64,000 bases of DNA from Lactobacillus rodentium (lineage in GTDB: Bacteria > Bacillota > Bacilli > Lactobacillales > Lactobacillaceae). Of the stretch, positions 18,077 through 27,484 are shown piece after piece. The notes beneath the pieces were generated by a model that saw only the letters and a list, made by a program, of their open reading frames with translations, was not told the origin of the DNA and made no database searches. Within the stretch, counting starts at the first letter, position 1; every line of letters begins with the position of its first letter. Made by a program: the position numbers and the translations under genes. The DNA is taken from NCBI RefSeq assembly GCF_003423665.1, contig NZ_BFBY01000006.1:53195-117194 (forward strand). Direction: 5' to 3'.

Positions 18077-19336
18077 ATGACTTATTCAGAACAATTATTA
18101 GATGCAATTCAGAATCATAATTTTTCGGAAACCAATATTTTATTGAAAAAGGCGCTCGATAATGACGATCCAGAAATTTTAGCTTCTTTAGCTGAAAATT
18201 TAACTGATTTGGGTTTTACTGATCTGGCCAAAGAAGTTTATCAAGCTTTAATTGCTAAATTTCCCCAAGAGGATTTATTTAAAGTTTATCTAGGTGAAAT
18301 TTTAATTAATGATGGTCAAGAAGATGATGGGCTCACTTTACTTTATAATATTAGTCCAAAAAGTAATGCTTATATTGAAAGTTTATTAGCTCAGGCTGAT
18401 TATTATCAAAGTAATGGGTTAGTTGAAACAGCTCACCAAAAACTGCTTAAAGCAAAAGAATTAGCTCCAGAGGAAGAGGCAATAACTTTTGGTTTGGCAG
18501 AATTAGATTATTTAAGTGGAGATTACGAAGAAGCCCTCAAATATTATCAAGAATTATTTAAAAGGCAAAAAACCTTTGGAGAAGTAATGCTCTCGCAACG
18601 CATCGCTGAATGCTTGGCTAAATTAGGTGATTATGAAGCAGCAGCAAAGGTAATCAAGGATAATAGTAATGATTTATTAACGATTGATGCAATTTATGAG
18701 GCTGGGTTAATTTTACTTTCTGCCGGTGATAATAAAGGAGCAATCAATTATTTCGACCAAGTAATTGAAACACAACCAGATTTTGTTAACGCTTATCCTT
18801 TACTTGCCCGTGCCTACAGTAATGAAGATAATAATGAAGAAGTTTTACGAGTTGCTCAGACTGGTTTATCTTATAATGATTATGATGAAACTTTATATTC
18901 TTTGGGAGCTACGGCTGCAGCAAATTTAAATGAAATTGAGGAAGCTGAGCGATTACTTCAAAAAGGTTTAACCCATGCTCCAGAAAACAGTGACTTACGG
19001 CTAGAACTCTCTAATCTTTATCTCCATCAAAACCAAGATGAAAAAAATATCGACCTCTTCAAAGATTTAAAGGAAGAAGAAATTGAACCGCAAGCACATT
19101 GGAATTTAGCACTTTCATATCAGCGTCTAGAAGACTATGAAAAAGCCAAGAGTGAATTTTTAACTGCCTATCCAAGTTTTCAAGAAAATCCAGATTTTCT
19201 AAAACAAATGCTGACTTTCTTCCGTGAAATTTCTGCTTGGGATATTGTAAAAGCAATTTTAGAAAAATATCTTAAATTAGTTCCAGAAGATTCTGAAATG
19301 CAAAGTCTTTACGATGAATTAAGTAGGGAAAAATAA
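18077..19336 (+). CDS. Tetratricopeptide-repeat protein (YpiA-like)
   Basis: This 419-residue, acidic, all-helical cytosolic protein has at least eight TPR-like units across its length, with typical spacing of Ala, Gly, Tyr and Pro (LAKLGDYEAAAKVI, LSAGDNKGAINYFDQVIETQPDF). There is no signal peptide or membrane helix. TPR arrays mediate protein contacts; no partner is evident. Bacillus has a similar TPR protein, YpiA. ATG 18077 follows AGGTGA by 7 bases; the TTG at 18071 is too close to that site. Downstream it ends in a shared terminator. Confidence 0.75.
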   Translation: MTYSEQLLDAIQNHNFSETNILLKKALDNDDPEILASLAENLTDLGFTDLAKEVYQALIAKFPQEDLFKVYLGEILINDGQEDDGLTLLYNISPKSNAYIESLLAQADYYQSNGLVETAHQKLLKAKELAPEEEAITFGLAELDYLSGDYEEALKYYQELFKRQKTFGEVMLSQRIAECLAKLGDYEAAAKVIKDNSNDLLTIDAIYEAGLILLSAGDNKGAINYFDQVIETQPDFVNAYPLLARAYSNEDNNEEVLRVAQTGLSYNDYDETLYSLGATAAANLNEIEEAERLLQKGLTHAPENSDLRLELSNLYLHQNQDEKNIDLFKDLKEEEIEPQAHWNLALSYQRLEDYEKAKSEFLTAYPSFQENPDFLKQMLTFFREISAWDIVKAILEKYLKLVPEDSEMQSLYDELSREK

Positions 19337-19338
19337 AT

Positions 19339-19380
19339 AAAGCATGATTCTTAATGTAAGAATCATGCTTTTATTTTTTA
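19339..19380. terminator. Bidirectional terminator between the TPR gene and yitT
   Basis: A perfect 15-bp stem (19339-19353 with 19357-19371), 3-base loop and T tail. It overlaps the stop codon of the convergent gene. Confidence 0.9.
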
Positions 19381-20261
19381 AAGAAAATATGTTTCTTTTT
19401 GCGTTGATAAGTGAATCCTTGGCCTAGAGCTTCGTGAACATCAATAATTGACACAAAGGCATGTTCATCAATATTTAGAATTAAATTACGGACATTTGAT
19501 ATTTCTCTAGGAGAAACAACGCAATAGATGATCTTTTTATCATCTTGCTGAAAACCACCTTCACCATTTAAAAAAGTAAAACCGCGATCTAACTGTTGAT
19601 CAATTTCGGTGGCAATTTCCTGGTATTTATCTGAAATAATTAATAAACCACGAGCCGCATATGAACCCTCTTGAACATAATCAGTAATTTGGGCTAAAAC
19701 AAAACTGGCCAGTAAGGTATACATCATATGAGTAAGATCCAAGTAGGAAAGAGAGATGGTCAGGACAAAAGCATCTAAAGCTAATAAAGTTTTACCGACT
19801 GGGATACCTAGTTTTAAATCAAGAATTCGTGCTATAATATCAGTTCCACCGGTTGTACCACCAAAACGAAAAACAATTCCGATACCAAAGCCTGAAAAAA
19901 GCCCCGCAAGGACTGCTGCAATAAAAAGGTCATGATTTAAATTCAAATGGTTTATAATAGAATAGTGAAGCCAGAACCATAAAAAGAAGGAAAGGCATGC
20001 CGTTCCCCAGAGAGTAAGAGCTAAGAGCTTTTTACCCATAAATTTATATCCAATAATTAATAAGGGGATGTTAAGGACTAGAGTAGAGAAACCGGGATCA
20101 ATATGAAACCAAAATCTAAACAATAATGCTAGTCCACTAATTCCACCATCGGCTAATCGATTTGGAATACTAATAATGTCAAGGCTAAAAGCGTAAATAC
20201 TACAACCTATCGCAATCATTAGAATTTGAAATAAAAAGTGTTTGTTGATAATTTTTGACAT
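19371..20261 (-). CDS. YitT family membrane protein
   Basis: This 296-residue protein has five to six hydrophobic helices in its first 200 residues (YitT_membrane/DUF161, with the family block FGGTTGGTDIIARIL). It ends in a soluble DUF2179 domain of about 80 residues (RGLLIISDKYQEIATEI to ISIIDVHEALGQGF), which resembles small-ligand or metal sensing domains. Function is unproven; the family is often called an uncharacterised transporter. It is divergent from cca, and a 9-bp inverted repeat sits between the two. Confidence 0.8.
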   Translation of the reverse strand: MSKIINKHFLFQILMIAIGCSIYAFSLDIISIPNRLADGGISGLALLFRFWFHIDPGFSTLVLNIPLLIIGYKFMGKKLLALTLWGTACLSFFLWFWLHYSIINHLNLNHDLFIAAVLAGLFSGFGIGIVFRFGGTTGGTDIIARILDLKLGIPVGKTLLALDAFVLTISLSYLDLTHMMYTLLASFVLAQITDYVQEGSYAARGLLIISDKYQEIATEIDQQLDRGFTFLNGEGGFQQDDKKIIYCVVSPREISNVRNLILNIDEHAFVSIIDVHEALGQGFTYQRKKKHIFFKK

Positions 20262-20285
20262 TATGACGCCTGCTTTCTGTGCTTA

Positions 20286-20318
20286 TTTTAACAGACTTAA
20301 GACCACAAGCTGTTAAAA
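20286..20318. promoter_or_regulatory. Candidate operator between yitT and cca
   Basis: TTTTAACAG at 20286-20294 and CTGTTAAAA at 20310-20318 form a perfect 9-bp inverted repeat with a 15-base spacer. It lies in the 88-base gap between the divergent genes, where a bound protein could affect both promoters. Confidence 0.4.
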
Positions 20319-20349
20319 GATACTAAGATAATTAGAAATTGAGGTACCT

Positions 20350-21555
20350 ATGAAAATAACTGAATTACCTGAGGTTTTTACTCAAGCGCTACCTGTTTTA
20401 AACGAGATAAATAAAAATGGCTTTGAGGCCTATTTTGTTGGTGGATGTGTTCGTGATTTAATTTTAGGTCGTCACATTCATGATGTAGATATTGCTACTA
20501 GTGCATATCCAGAAGAAATAAAGAATATTTTCAAAAAAACAATTGATACTGGTATTCAACATGGAACAGTTACCGTCCTAAACAATGGTGAAAGTTACGA
20601 AATTACTACTTTTAGAACAGAATCCGGATATCAAGATTATCGCCGTCCTGACCATGTTACTTTTGTCCAAAATTTAAGTGAAGACTTAAAAAGACGTGAC
20701 TTTACGATCAATGCCTTAGCAATGGACGTGGAAGGGAATGTAATTGATCATTTTGATGGATTAAATGACTTGAACCAACAAATCATAAAAGCAGTGGGAA
20801 AAGCTGAGAATCGTTTTCATGAGGATGCTTTACGCATGATGCGTGCAGTTCGTTTTATGAGTCAATTAGAATTTAAGCTAGATCCATTAACACGCCAAGC
20901 AATCGATGACAATCATGAATTGCTTGCCAAAATTTCAGTTGAACGAATTCGTGATGAATTTGTAAAAATGGGAATTGGACCTGGTAGTAGAGAAGCCTTT
21001 CAAGTATTTTTAGATAGTGGTTTATCAGAAGAAGTTCCAGGTTTTGCTGGGAAAAAAGAAGCACTTGCAATTTTTCCAAAGTTAAATTTTGCACCATCCA
21101 CTGAAGCCAACTTGTGGGCGCTAATGATTATTTTATTGAAGATTCCGAATGATCAAATTGCTCATTTTATGAGAATGTGGAAGAATTCGAATGCGTTAGA
21201 ACGACAAGTTGCTAATACAGTAGAATTCTTTGATTTAATTTCAGCTCAAGATCCTAATAATTACGACCTATTTAAAGTTGATTTGGCAACCATTGCTTCG
21301 GCAATTGATTTGGCTCATATTTTAGGCCAACCAATTAATGGCCAGGCCCTAATTGACCGCTATGAAGCTTTACCAATTAAAGAGAATCATGATCTTGTCA
21401 TTAATGGAAGTTTTTTATTGAAAAATGGAATTCCAGCTGGACCACAAGTAGGTGAGATTTTAGATAAAATTATAGAGAAAATTGTGGAAGGTGAATTAGT
21501 AAATGATCAAAAAGCAATTTCTCAGTATTTAGCAAATCACTTAAATAATGAATAA
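20350..21555 (+). CDS. cca: CCA-adding tRNA nucleotidyltransferase
   Basis: This 401-residue class II nucleotidyltransferase adds or repairs the 3' CCA end of tRNAs using CTP and ATP. The head domain shows [12 protein letters not shown] and the metal-binding [19 protein letters not shown] forms the next motif and the nucleotide-choice motif lies around [12 protein letters not shown]. The helical body and tail follow. The length matches the Firmicutes enzyme. ATG 20350 follows TTGAGG. It is followed by a bidirectional terminator. Confidence 0.95.
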   Translation: MKITELPEVFTQALPVLNEINKNGFEAYFVGGCVRDLILGRHIHDVDIATSAYPEEIKNIFKKTIDTGIQHGTVTVLNNGESYEITTFRTESGYQDYRRPDHVTFVQNLSEDLKRRDFTINALAMDVEGNVIDHFDGLNDLNQQIIKAVGKAENRFHEDALRMMRAVRFMSQLEFKLDPLTRQAIDDNHELLAKISVERIRDEFVKMGIGPGSREAFQVFLDSGLSEEVPGFAGKKEALAIFPKLNFAPSTEANLWALMIILLKIPNDQIAHFMRMWKNSNALERQVANTVEFFDLISAQDPNNYDLFKVDLATIASAIDLAHILGQPINGQALIDRYEALPIKENHDLVINGSFLLKNGIPAGPQVGEILDKIIEKIVEGELVNDQKAISQYLANHLNNE

Positions 21556-21556
21556 T

Positions 21557-21588
21557 AAAAAAGTCACTGTTTTTGCAGTGACTTTTTA
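21557..21588. terminator. Bidirectional terminator between cca and the HlyIII gene
   Basis: Stem AAAAAGTCACTG (21558-21569) with CAGTGACTTTTT (21576-21587), A and T tails on both sides. Confidence 0.9.
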
Positions 21589-22251
21589 TACATATAGTAA
21601 AATGGAAAAATACATTAGAATTGAGCCTAGCATTACAAATAAATGCCAAATGACATGGATAAAAGGAATTCGGCGTAGACAATATAAAATGGCCCCAACA
21701 GTATAGGAAATTCCACTCCAAACTAAAAGCCAAAATCCTGTATGACCAAGCGCATTGTACAATGTACCTAGAGCCACGACGACTAACCAGCCCATACCAA
21801 TATAGATTAAAGTGTTAAAAATAATATGGTTACCTGGAATTAAGATATAATATAGGATTCCTATAATTGCCATCGCCAAAATCAGACCAAACATCCACCA
21901 ACCTTTAGCTCCACCAATAGTTACGAGCGTATATGGCATATAAGAACCAACAATTAAGATAAAAATTGACGAATGATCAAAAATTTGAAAAACTTTATCT
22001 GCTCGGGTAAAGACTAAACTATGATAAAGCGTAGAAAATAAATATAAGAGCACTAAACTAGTACCATACAATGTAAAACTAACAATACGGATTGGGTTAC
22101 CAGTTTGGGCAGCTTGAACAATAAGAATTACAAGTCCTGCAATTGAAAGGCTAAAACCTATTCCATGAGTTACAGCGCTAAAAATATTATCTAAAATATA
22201 ATAGGTTTTAGAATGTTGATGCGATTCTTTAAAAAGTTGTTTTATTGACAT
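21586..22251 (-). CDS. Hemolysin III family membrane protein (YqfA/TrhA-like)
   Basis: This 221-residue protein has seven hydrophobic segments and the conserved family residues: an early Glu/His region (DNIFSAVTHGIGF), FSTLYHSL, FDHSSIFILIVGSYMPYTLV, and a late histidine pair around HVIWHLFVMLGS. These His/Asp sites bind metal in the related adiponectin receptors. Some family members have been called hemolysins, but the role here is more likely in membrane lipid homeostasis. It is transcribed away from degV. Confidence 0.85.
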   Translation of the reverse strand: MSIKQLFKESHQHSKTYYILDNIFSAVTHGIGFSLSIAGLVILIVQAAQTGNPIRIVSFTLYGTSLVLLYLFSTLYHSLVFTRADKVFQIFDHSSIFILIVGSYMPYTLVTIGGAKGWWMFGLILAMAIIGILYYILIPGNHIIFNTLIYIGMGWLVVVALGTLYNALGHTGFWLLVWSGISYTVGAILYCLRRIPFIHVIWHLFVMLGSILMYFSILLYV

Positions 22252-22267
22252 TAATTTTTAATTCCTT

Positions 22268-22296
22268 TTAACTCAAGTTTAATTATTTGTTATACT
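22268..22296 (+). promoter_or_regulatory. Promoter of degV
   Basis: TTAACT at 22268-22273 and TATACT at 22291-22296 have a 17-base spacer. TG at 22288-22289 makes the -10 box extended. An 8-bp inverted repeat (22303-22310 with 22332-22339) follows in the leader. Confidence 0.55.
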
Positions 22297-22377
22297 TGTT
22301 TAAAGTATTAGCTAAATTTTAACATATCACTTAATACTTAGTTGCAAAATGTACAGGTAAGAAATGAAGGTTAAGTA

Positions 22378-23232
22378 ATGACAAAAATTAAAGTAGTTAC
22401 AGATTCATCAGTTCAACTAACAGATGAAGAAATTGAAAAATACGATATTACTGTAGTGCCATTAACTATTACCATCGATGGCCATAATTTTGTTGATGGA
22501 GAAGATCTTTCACGTGCTCAATTTGTCAAGCGCATGAATACGGCAAAAACTTTACCTAAAACAAGTCAACCGGCGATTGGTAAGTTTGAAGAAATTTTCA
22601 AAGAACTAACTAAAGATGGAAGCGAAGTAATAGGTATTTTTTTGGCACGCTCATTAAGTGGAACCATTGAAGCAGCTCGTCAGGCAAGTCAATTAATTGG
22701 TGAGGAAAATAAAATTAAGATTATTGATTCAGAATTAACTGATCGTGCTGAAGGATTTCAAGTTTTGGCAGCTGCTAAAGATGCGCAAGCTGGTAAATCA
22801 ATGGATCAAATTATTGAGCATGTAAAAAAGATTCGCGATAATCAAGTCTTAGAAATGATGGTCGTCAATCTTGATAATATTATCAAGGGTGGTCGTTTGG
22901 GACCATTAGCTGGTAAGATTGCGACACTTTTAAATATTCGAATTGCTTTAACTATGCCTCATGGTGAACTAAATATTTCTAAAAAGGGCCGGGGTAAAAA
23001 ATTCTCTAAAAATTTTGATCAACGAGTATTAAATGATATTAAAGCACATAAGGATGAGATCAAAGAAGTGGGAATTTCTTATGTAAATACTCCAGAAGAA
23101 TGCGAAGAGTTAGCAAATAAAATTAGGGAAATCAATCCAAATATTGATGTTTTGGTCCAACAAACTAGTCCAATTATTGCTACTCATGCAGGTAATGACG
23201 CTTATGCGATTTTGTATTATCTTGATAAATAG
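22378..23232 (+). CDS. DegV family fatty-acid-binding protein
   Basis: This 284-residue DegV/FakB-type protein binds a single fatty acid in a buried pocket and presents it to the fatty acid kinase FakA. Family marks are the start [26 protein letters not shown], the FLARSLSGT motif in which the serine contacts the carboxylate, and [12 protein letters not shown]. Gram-positive genomes usually hold several paralogues, and which fatty acid this one prefers cannot be read. The small yozE-like gene starts 11 bases downstream, so they share a transcript. Confidence 0.88.
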   Translation: MTKIKVVTDSSVQLTDEEIEKYDITVVPLTITIDGHNFVDGEDLSRAQFVKRMNTAKTLPKTSQPAIGKFEEIFKELTKDGSEVIGIFLARSLSGTIEAARQASQLIGEENKIKIIDSELTDRAEGFQVLAAAKDAQAGKSMDQIIEHVKKIRDNQVLEMMVVNLDNIIKGGRLGPLAGKIATLLNIRIALTMPHGELNISKKGRGKKFSKNFDQRVLNDIKAHKDEIKEVGISYVNTPEECEELANKIREINPNIDVLVQQTSPIIATHAGNDAYAILYYLDK

Positions 23233-23243
23233 GTGGAAATAAA

Positions 23244-23477
23244 ATGGCTTATCGCGAAAGTTTTTATCAATTTTTGATGACACAACGTAATCCCGACTCT
23301 CATGCGGAAATTGCTCAATTTGCAAATAATGCCCAACATGATTCACAATTTCCAAAACATGAAGAAGATTACGATAAAATATCAGAATATTTAGAACTCA
23401 ATGCTAGTTATTTGCCAAGTATGAGTATTTTTGATGAAGCATATGAATCTTATGTTGAACATATGCATAATAAATAG
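23244..23477 (+). CDS. YozE family small protein (UPF0346)
   Basis: This 77-residue acidic, helical protein of the YozE/SAM-like family has the conserved opening [15 protein letters not shown] and the later [16 protein letters not shown]. Function is unknown. It sits between degV and the CtpA protease with gaps of 11 and 15 bases. ATG 23244 follows AGGTGG. Confidence 0.85.
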   Translation: MAYRESFYQFLMTQRNPDSHAEIAQFANNAQHDSQFPKHEEDYDKISEYLELNASYLPSMSIFDEAYESYVEHMHNK

Positions 23478-23492
23478 AAATTGAGGCATTTA

Positions 23493-24914
23493 ATGAAGGA
23501 CGGAGAAGAAAAACAATCTTCTAATCAGAAAAAGAAATTTCATTTAGCTAAACCAGCTCAATTTATTTTGACCAGTGTTATAAGTTTAGGTGTTGGTGCT
23601 GGTGGAATGTTTGCTTACCAGAAATACCAAGAAGAGCATGCTCCTTTAGCGGGTGTGGAGAAAATGTACAATCAAATACAAGCTGATTATTATCAAAAAG
23701 TATCTCCTAAGACCCTTCAGGATGGTGCAATCAATGGAATGCTTAATAGTCTAAAAGATCCTTATTCTCAACAACTAGTGGGTCAAAATCAAACAGAAAT
23801 TAATAATGTTCTTCAAGGAAGTACGTTTAGTGGTGTTGGCATTCAGATGAAGGTGCAAGATAATAAAGTATTAGTTGATTCGTTAGTTAAAAATTCTCCT
23901 GCCGCTAAAAGTAATATTAAATCAGGTGATCAGTTACTTAAGATTGGTAATTACAAGGTTTCTGCTTCTCATTTTGATCAAGTTGCTCAAAAAATTAGAG
24001 GTAAAAAGGGAACTAAAGTAACTCTAGAACTGATGCGAAATAATCACCGTTTTAATGTGACCCTTACTCGAGCTACTATTAAGCAATCAATGCTGAGCGT
24101 ACGTTCTCAAGATGATGCCACGATTATCACAATTAGTCAGTTTGATAGTAATACTGCTAAAGATTTGAAAACTGCTCTCAAAAATATTAATCGCCAAAAG
24201 ACTCCTAAACTAATTATTGATCTGCAAGATAATCCAGGAGGGGTAATGGGAGATGCTTTAACGGCTGCAGCTTACTTTGTCCCTAATGGCAAAACTTTAA
24301 TGCAGTATCAAAGTCGACACGAAAAACAAGTGATCAAATCAAGTAGTAAATTAGCTGAAGGTTTTAAAACAAATTTAAAACCAATTATTTTAATCAATAA
24401 AAATACTGCAAGTGCAAGTGAAATTTTTACAGCTGCACTTGTTCAAAATAAGCGTGCAATTACTATAGGACAGACTACTTATGGCAAAGGAACTGTACAA
24501 GAAGTTGGAACTAGTGGGCAAATAGAATATAAATATACTATTGCTAAATGGTTAACTCCTAATGGAGACTGGATTAATCATAAAGGTTTGAAGCCTACAT
24601 ATTATGTATCACCTTCTCCACTAGCTGAACTACCAATGTTTCAGGCAAAAACAACTTTGAAAGAAAATATGACTGGTCTTGATATTGCAATCTTGCAGCA
24701 ATATTTAAATGGATTAGGGTATTTATCAAATCATTTAACTGGTGTTTTTGATAATCAGACCAAACAAGCTGTACTTGCATTTCAAAAAGATCATAACTTA
24801 GCACAAACTGGTGAAGTTTCACAAGAAGTGGAGCAACAATTATATCTTGCTGCTGCTCAAAAATTGCAAAACGATAATCCAGCTCTTAAAAAGGCTTTAA
24901 GTTTAAAGAATTAG
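23493..24914 (+). CDS. S41 family carboxy-terminal processing protease
   Basis: This 473-residue membrane-anchored serine protease (CtpA/CtpB type) acts outside the cell. It has an N-terminal membrane helix (ILTSVISLGVGAGGMFA, about residues 24-40), a PDZ domain (about 95-180), and the S41 catalytic domain with Ser in TASASEIFTAAL and Lys in TTYGKGTVQ. A C-terminal peptidoglycan-binding helical domain (GLDIAILQQYLNGLGYL onward, about 388-455) probably holds it to the wall. ATG 23493 is 6 bases after TGAGG; the TTG at 23481 lies ahead of that site. Substrates are unknown. Confidence 0.9.
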   Translation: MKDGEEKQSSNQKKKFHLAKPAQFILTSVISLGVGAGGMFAYQKYQEEHAPLAGVEKMYNQIQADYYQKVSPKTLQDGAINGMLNSLKDPYSQQLVGQNQTEINNVLQGSTFSGVGIQMKVQDNKVLVDSLVKNSPAAKSNIKSGDQLLKIGNYKVSASHFDQVAQKIRGKKGTKVTLELMRNNHRFNVTLTRATIKQSMLSVRSQDDATIITISQFDSNTAKDLKTALKNINRQKTPKLIIDLQDNPGGVMGDALTAAAYFVPNGKTLMQYQSRHEKQVIKSSSKLAEGFKTNLKPIILINKNTASASEIFTAALVQNKRAITIGQTTYGKGTVQEVGTSGQIEYKYTIAKWLTPNGDWINHKGLKPTYYVSPSPLAELPMFQAKTTLKENMTGLDIAILQQYLNGLGYLSNHLTGVFDNQTKQAVLAFQKDHNLAQTGEVSQEVEQQLYLAAAQKLQNDNPALKKALSLKN

Positions 24915-24926
24915 AGGAGGAACGTT

Positions 24927-25766
24927 ATGGCAACAATTCAATGGTATCCAGGCCATATGAATAAGGCAAAGAATCAATTAGAAGATAAATTAGATTTAAT
25001 TGATGTCATAATTGAGGTTTTAGATGCGCGTTTACCAGTTTCATCACGCAACCCAATGATTGGAAATTTAGTTAAAAAAAAGCCGCATATTGTTGTATTA
25101 AATAAATGCGATCTTGCTGATCCAGTTCAAACTAAATTATGGACTCACTATTTCCAAAAAGAGGGTAGTTTTGTTATTTCAATGGATGCCCAACACAATA
25201 CGAATATGAGCGCCTTAATTAAGTTAATTAAATTGGCTGCAAAAGAAAAAACTGAAAAACTAATTGCCAAAGGGGCTTCGAATCCTATCATTAGAGTTGC
25301 TTTAGCTGGAATTCCTAATTGTGGTAAATCCACCATTATTAATCGCTTAGTGGGAAGAAATGCGGCGATTGTAGGAGATAGACCTGGAGTAACAAAAGGA
25401 CAAAGTTGGTTAAAAACAAAAACAAATATTCAAATATTAGATACACCAGGAATTTTATGGCCTAAATTTGAAGATCAGACAGTCGGGTATAAATTAGCTG
25501 CGTGTGGTGCAATTAAAGAAGATATTTTTCATGCTGATGATGTAGCTTTATTTGTAATTAAATTTTTAAAGGCTCATTATTTAAATGATTTGGTAAAATT
25601 TTCACGTCTCAGTAAAGAAAGAATAGAGGAGCTTACTGATCCCGATATTTTACTTGAAATGACCCAAAATTATGGCATGCGGGATGATTATGATCGCTTT
25701 GCTATCTTTATGTTACAACGCTTACGTAAAGGAAAAATTGGAAGGATTACTTTTGATTTAAGATGA
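24927..25766 (+). CDS. rbgA: Ribosome biogenesis GTPase RbgA (YlqF)
   Basis: This 279-residue circularly permuted GTPase is needed for a late step of 50S assembly. The permutation is plain: the G4 motif NKCD comes first (about residue 58), then the P-loop GIPNCGKST (about 130) and G3 DTPGIL. The opening [15 protein letters not shown] is a hallmark. The C-terminal helical tail binds rRNA. ATG 24927 follows GAGGAGG. It overlaps rnhB by 4 bases (ATGA), an order conserved in Bacillus. Confidence 0.95.
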   Translation: MATIQWYPGHMNKAKNQLEDKLDLIDVIIEVLDARLPVSSRNPMIGNLVKKKPHIVVLNKCDLADPVQTKLWTHYFQKEGSFVISMDAQHNTNMSALIKLIKLAAKEKTEKLIAKGASNPIIRVALAGIPNCGKSTIINRLVGRNAAIVGDRPGVTKGQSWLKTKTNIQILDTPGILWPKFEDQTVGYKLAACGAIKEDIFHADDVALFVIKFLKAHYLNDLVKFSRLSKERIEELTDPDILLEMTQNYGMRDDYDRFAIFMLQRLRKGKIGRITFDLR

Positions 25767-26518
25767 CAATTAAAGAAGTTAGGGAATTGCTTGAAAATTC
25801 TCATTTAAGCCAGGAACAATTAACATCATTAAAAGCTGATCCCCGCAAGGGAGTGCAAAAATTACTCCTTAGTTACGAAAGACAGCAAGCTCGTCAAATA
25901 AAGATGGAAGCGGATTTTGCCAAACGTTTTGAATATGAAAAAAGATTTTGGCAACGGCAACAATTAGTTGCTGGTGTTGATGAGGTTGGTCGTGGGCCAT
26001 TAGCTGGTCCGGTAGTTACAGCGGCTGTCATTATTGATCAAAATTTTAATTTGATTGAAGTAAATGATTCCAAAAAACTAAGTCCTAAAAAAAGACTGAC
26101 ACTCTTTCCTCAAATTTTACAACAAGCAGTGGCAGTAAGTGTGGGATTAGCAAATAATGATTTGATTGACAAAATAAATATTTATGAAGCAGATCGAGTA
26201 GCGATGGCACATGCTGTTCAGGGATTAAAGGTTAAACCAGATGCGCTTTTAGTTGATGCAATGAATGTTCCTGTAGATTTGCCTCAAGTTGAACTAATTA
26301 AAGGGGATGCAAAGTCTAACTCCATTGCTGCTGCTAGCATTGTAGCCAAAGTTTTTCGTGATGGATTAATGGATGCATATGGTGAAAAATATCCAGCTTA
26401 TGACTTTCAACATAATGCAGGTTATGGCACAGCCAAACATTTAAGAGCTTTAGAAAAATATGGTCCGACTCCGATCCACCGCCGTTCTTTTGCTCCAGTT
26501 AGTGATTTTTTTAAATAA
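25763..26518 (+). CDS. rnhB: Ribonuclease HII
   Basis: This 251-residue cytosolic endonuclease nicks RNA in RNA-DNA hybrids and starts removal of single ribonucleotides from DNA. The first 65 residues are the N-terminal extension typical of Firmicutes RNase HII. The catalytic core begins [17 protein letters not shown] (Asp-Glu), with the third Asp in LLVDAMN and the fourth in KVFRDGLM. The start overlaps the rbgA stop. The downstream hairpin over the dprA ribosome site could also serve as its weak terminator. Confidence 0.94.
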   Translation: MTIKEVRELLENSHLSQEQLTSLKADPRKGVQKLLLSYERQQARQIKMEADFAKRFEYEKRFWQRQQLVAGVDEVGRGPLAGPVVTAAVIIDQNFNLIEVNDSKKLSPKKRLTLFPQILQQAVAVSVGLANNDLIDKINIYEADRVAMAHAVQGLKVKPDALLVDAMNVPVDLPQVELIKGDAKSNSIAAASIVAKVFRDGLMDAYGEKYPAYDFQHNAGYGTAKHLRALEKYGPTPIHRRSFAPVSDFFK

Positions 26519-26530
26519 AAATAGTTAAAG

Positions 26531-26572
26531 AAAATAACCTCTTATTTCGTAATGAATATTGGAGGTTATTTT
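26531..26572 (+). promoter_or_regulatory. Hairpin covering the dprA ribosome site
   Basis: AAAATAACCTC at 26531-26541 is the exact reverse complement of GAGGTTATTTT at 26562-26572, an 11-bp stem with a 20-base loop. The right arm contains the GGAGG ribosome site (26561-26565) of dprA, whose ATG is at 26574. Any transcript coming from rnhB would fold and hide that site. Confidence 0.6.
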
Positions 26573-26573
26573 A

Positions 26574-27422
26574 ATGAATCAAAAAGAATTTTGTTTACGT
26601 TTAAAATTGGAAAAGGGTATAACGGCAAAGCATCACCGAGAACTTATTCAAAAATTGGGATATAAAAAACAGGAAATAACTTTTGACTTAATTAATGAAT
26701 TAGAGTTATCATCAGAGCTACGCAAGAAAGTTTTACATGCAATGAAAAATAAAAATTTAAATCATTGTATTGAAAGAATTTTATTTCAATGTGAAGTAAT
26801 TACTATTTTTGATAAACTTTATCCGGAACAATTACGAGAAATTTATCATCCGCCGTTAGTTTTATTTGCTCGCGGAAATTTGCAGCTCTTAAAAGAAAAA
26901 ATTACTGTTATTGTAGGATCGCGCTATCCTACTAGCTATAGTGAACAGATTTTAAAAGAGTTAATTCCTCAATTAATTAATCAAAATATGGTAATTGCTA
27001 GTGGTCTAGCACGTGGGGTAGATGGAATCGCTCATCGCCAGACATTAGCAAATAATGGTAAAACAATTGCAGTGATTGGAAATGGATTAAATTACTTTTA
27101 TCCCCAATCTAATCAAACTTTACAAACAAATATAATGAAAAAAGGTCTAATTATCAGTGAATACTTGCCTGATACTCCACCTTTACCTTTTCGTTTTGTG
27201 GAGCGTAATCGTATCTTAGCTGGCTTATGTGAAAATGTAATTATAACTGAAGCCAAGAAAAAATCGGGATCTTTAATTACCGCTAATTATGCTTTAGAAG
27301 CAAATCGGAATATTTTTGCTGTACCAGGACCCATCTCTAGTTCGTTGTCTGAAGGGCCAAATGCCTTGATTGCAGCAGGAGCATATCCCATTTTAAAAGA
27401 TGATTTAATGATGAGACTTTAG
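26574..27422 (+). CDS. dprA: DNA processing protein DprA (Smf)
   Basis: This 282-residue Rossmann-fold protein loads RecA on single-stranded DNA taken up during natural transformation. The core shows [15 protein letters not shown], the signature [31 protein letters not shown] and the nucleotide-loop [13 protein letters not shown]. The N-terminal helical domain is short. The start ATG 26574 is set by GGAGG at 26561-26565; the upstream in-frame start at 26559 is excluded. That ribosome site is buried in an 11-bp hairpin. DprA is common in species without proven competence, so competence is not implied. Confidence 0.93.
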   Translation: MNQKEFCLRLKLEKGITAKHHRELIQKLGYKKQEITFDLINELELSSELRKKVLHAMKNKNLNHCIERILFQCEVITIFDKLYPEQLREIYHPPLVLFARGNLQLLKEKITVIVGSRYPTSYSEQILKELIPQLINQNMVIASGLARGVDGIAHRQTLANNGKTIAVIGNGLNYFYPQSNQTLQTNIMKKGLIISEYLPDTPPLPFRFVERNRILAGLCENVIITEAKKKSGSLITANYALEANRNIFAVPGPISSSLSEGPNALIAAGAYPILKDDLMMRL

Positions 27423-27450
27423 TTGACACTGGCCTATTTTCTGGTAATTT
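27423..27450 (+). promoter_or_regulatory. Promoter of topA
   Basis: A perfect TTGACA at 27423-27428 is followed after 16 bases by TAATTT at 27445-27450, preceded by TGG to form an extended -10. Confidence 0.65.
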
Positions 27451-27484
27451 AGACATTGAAAGAATAAATAGGAAGGGGCATCTT

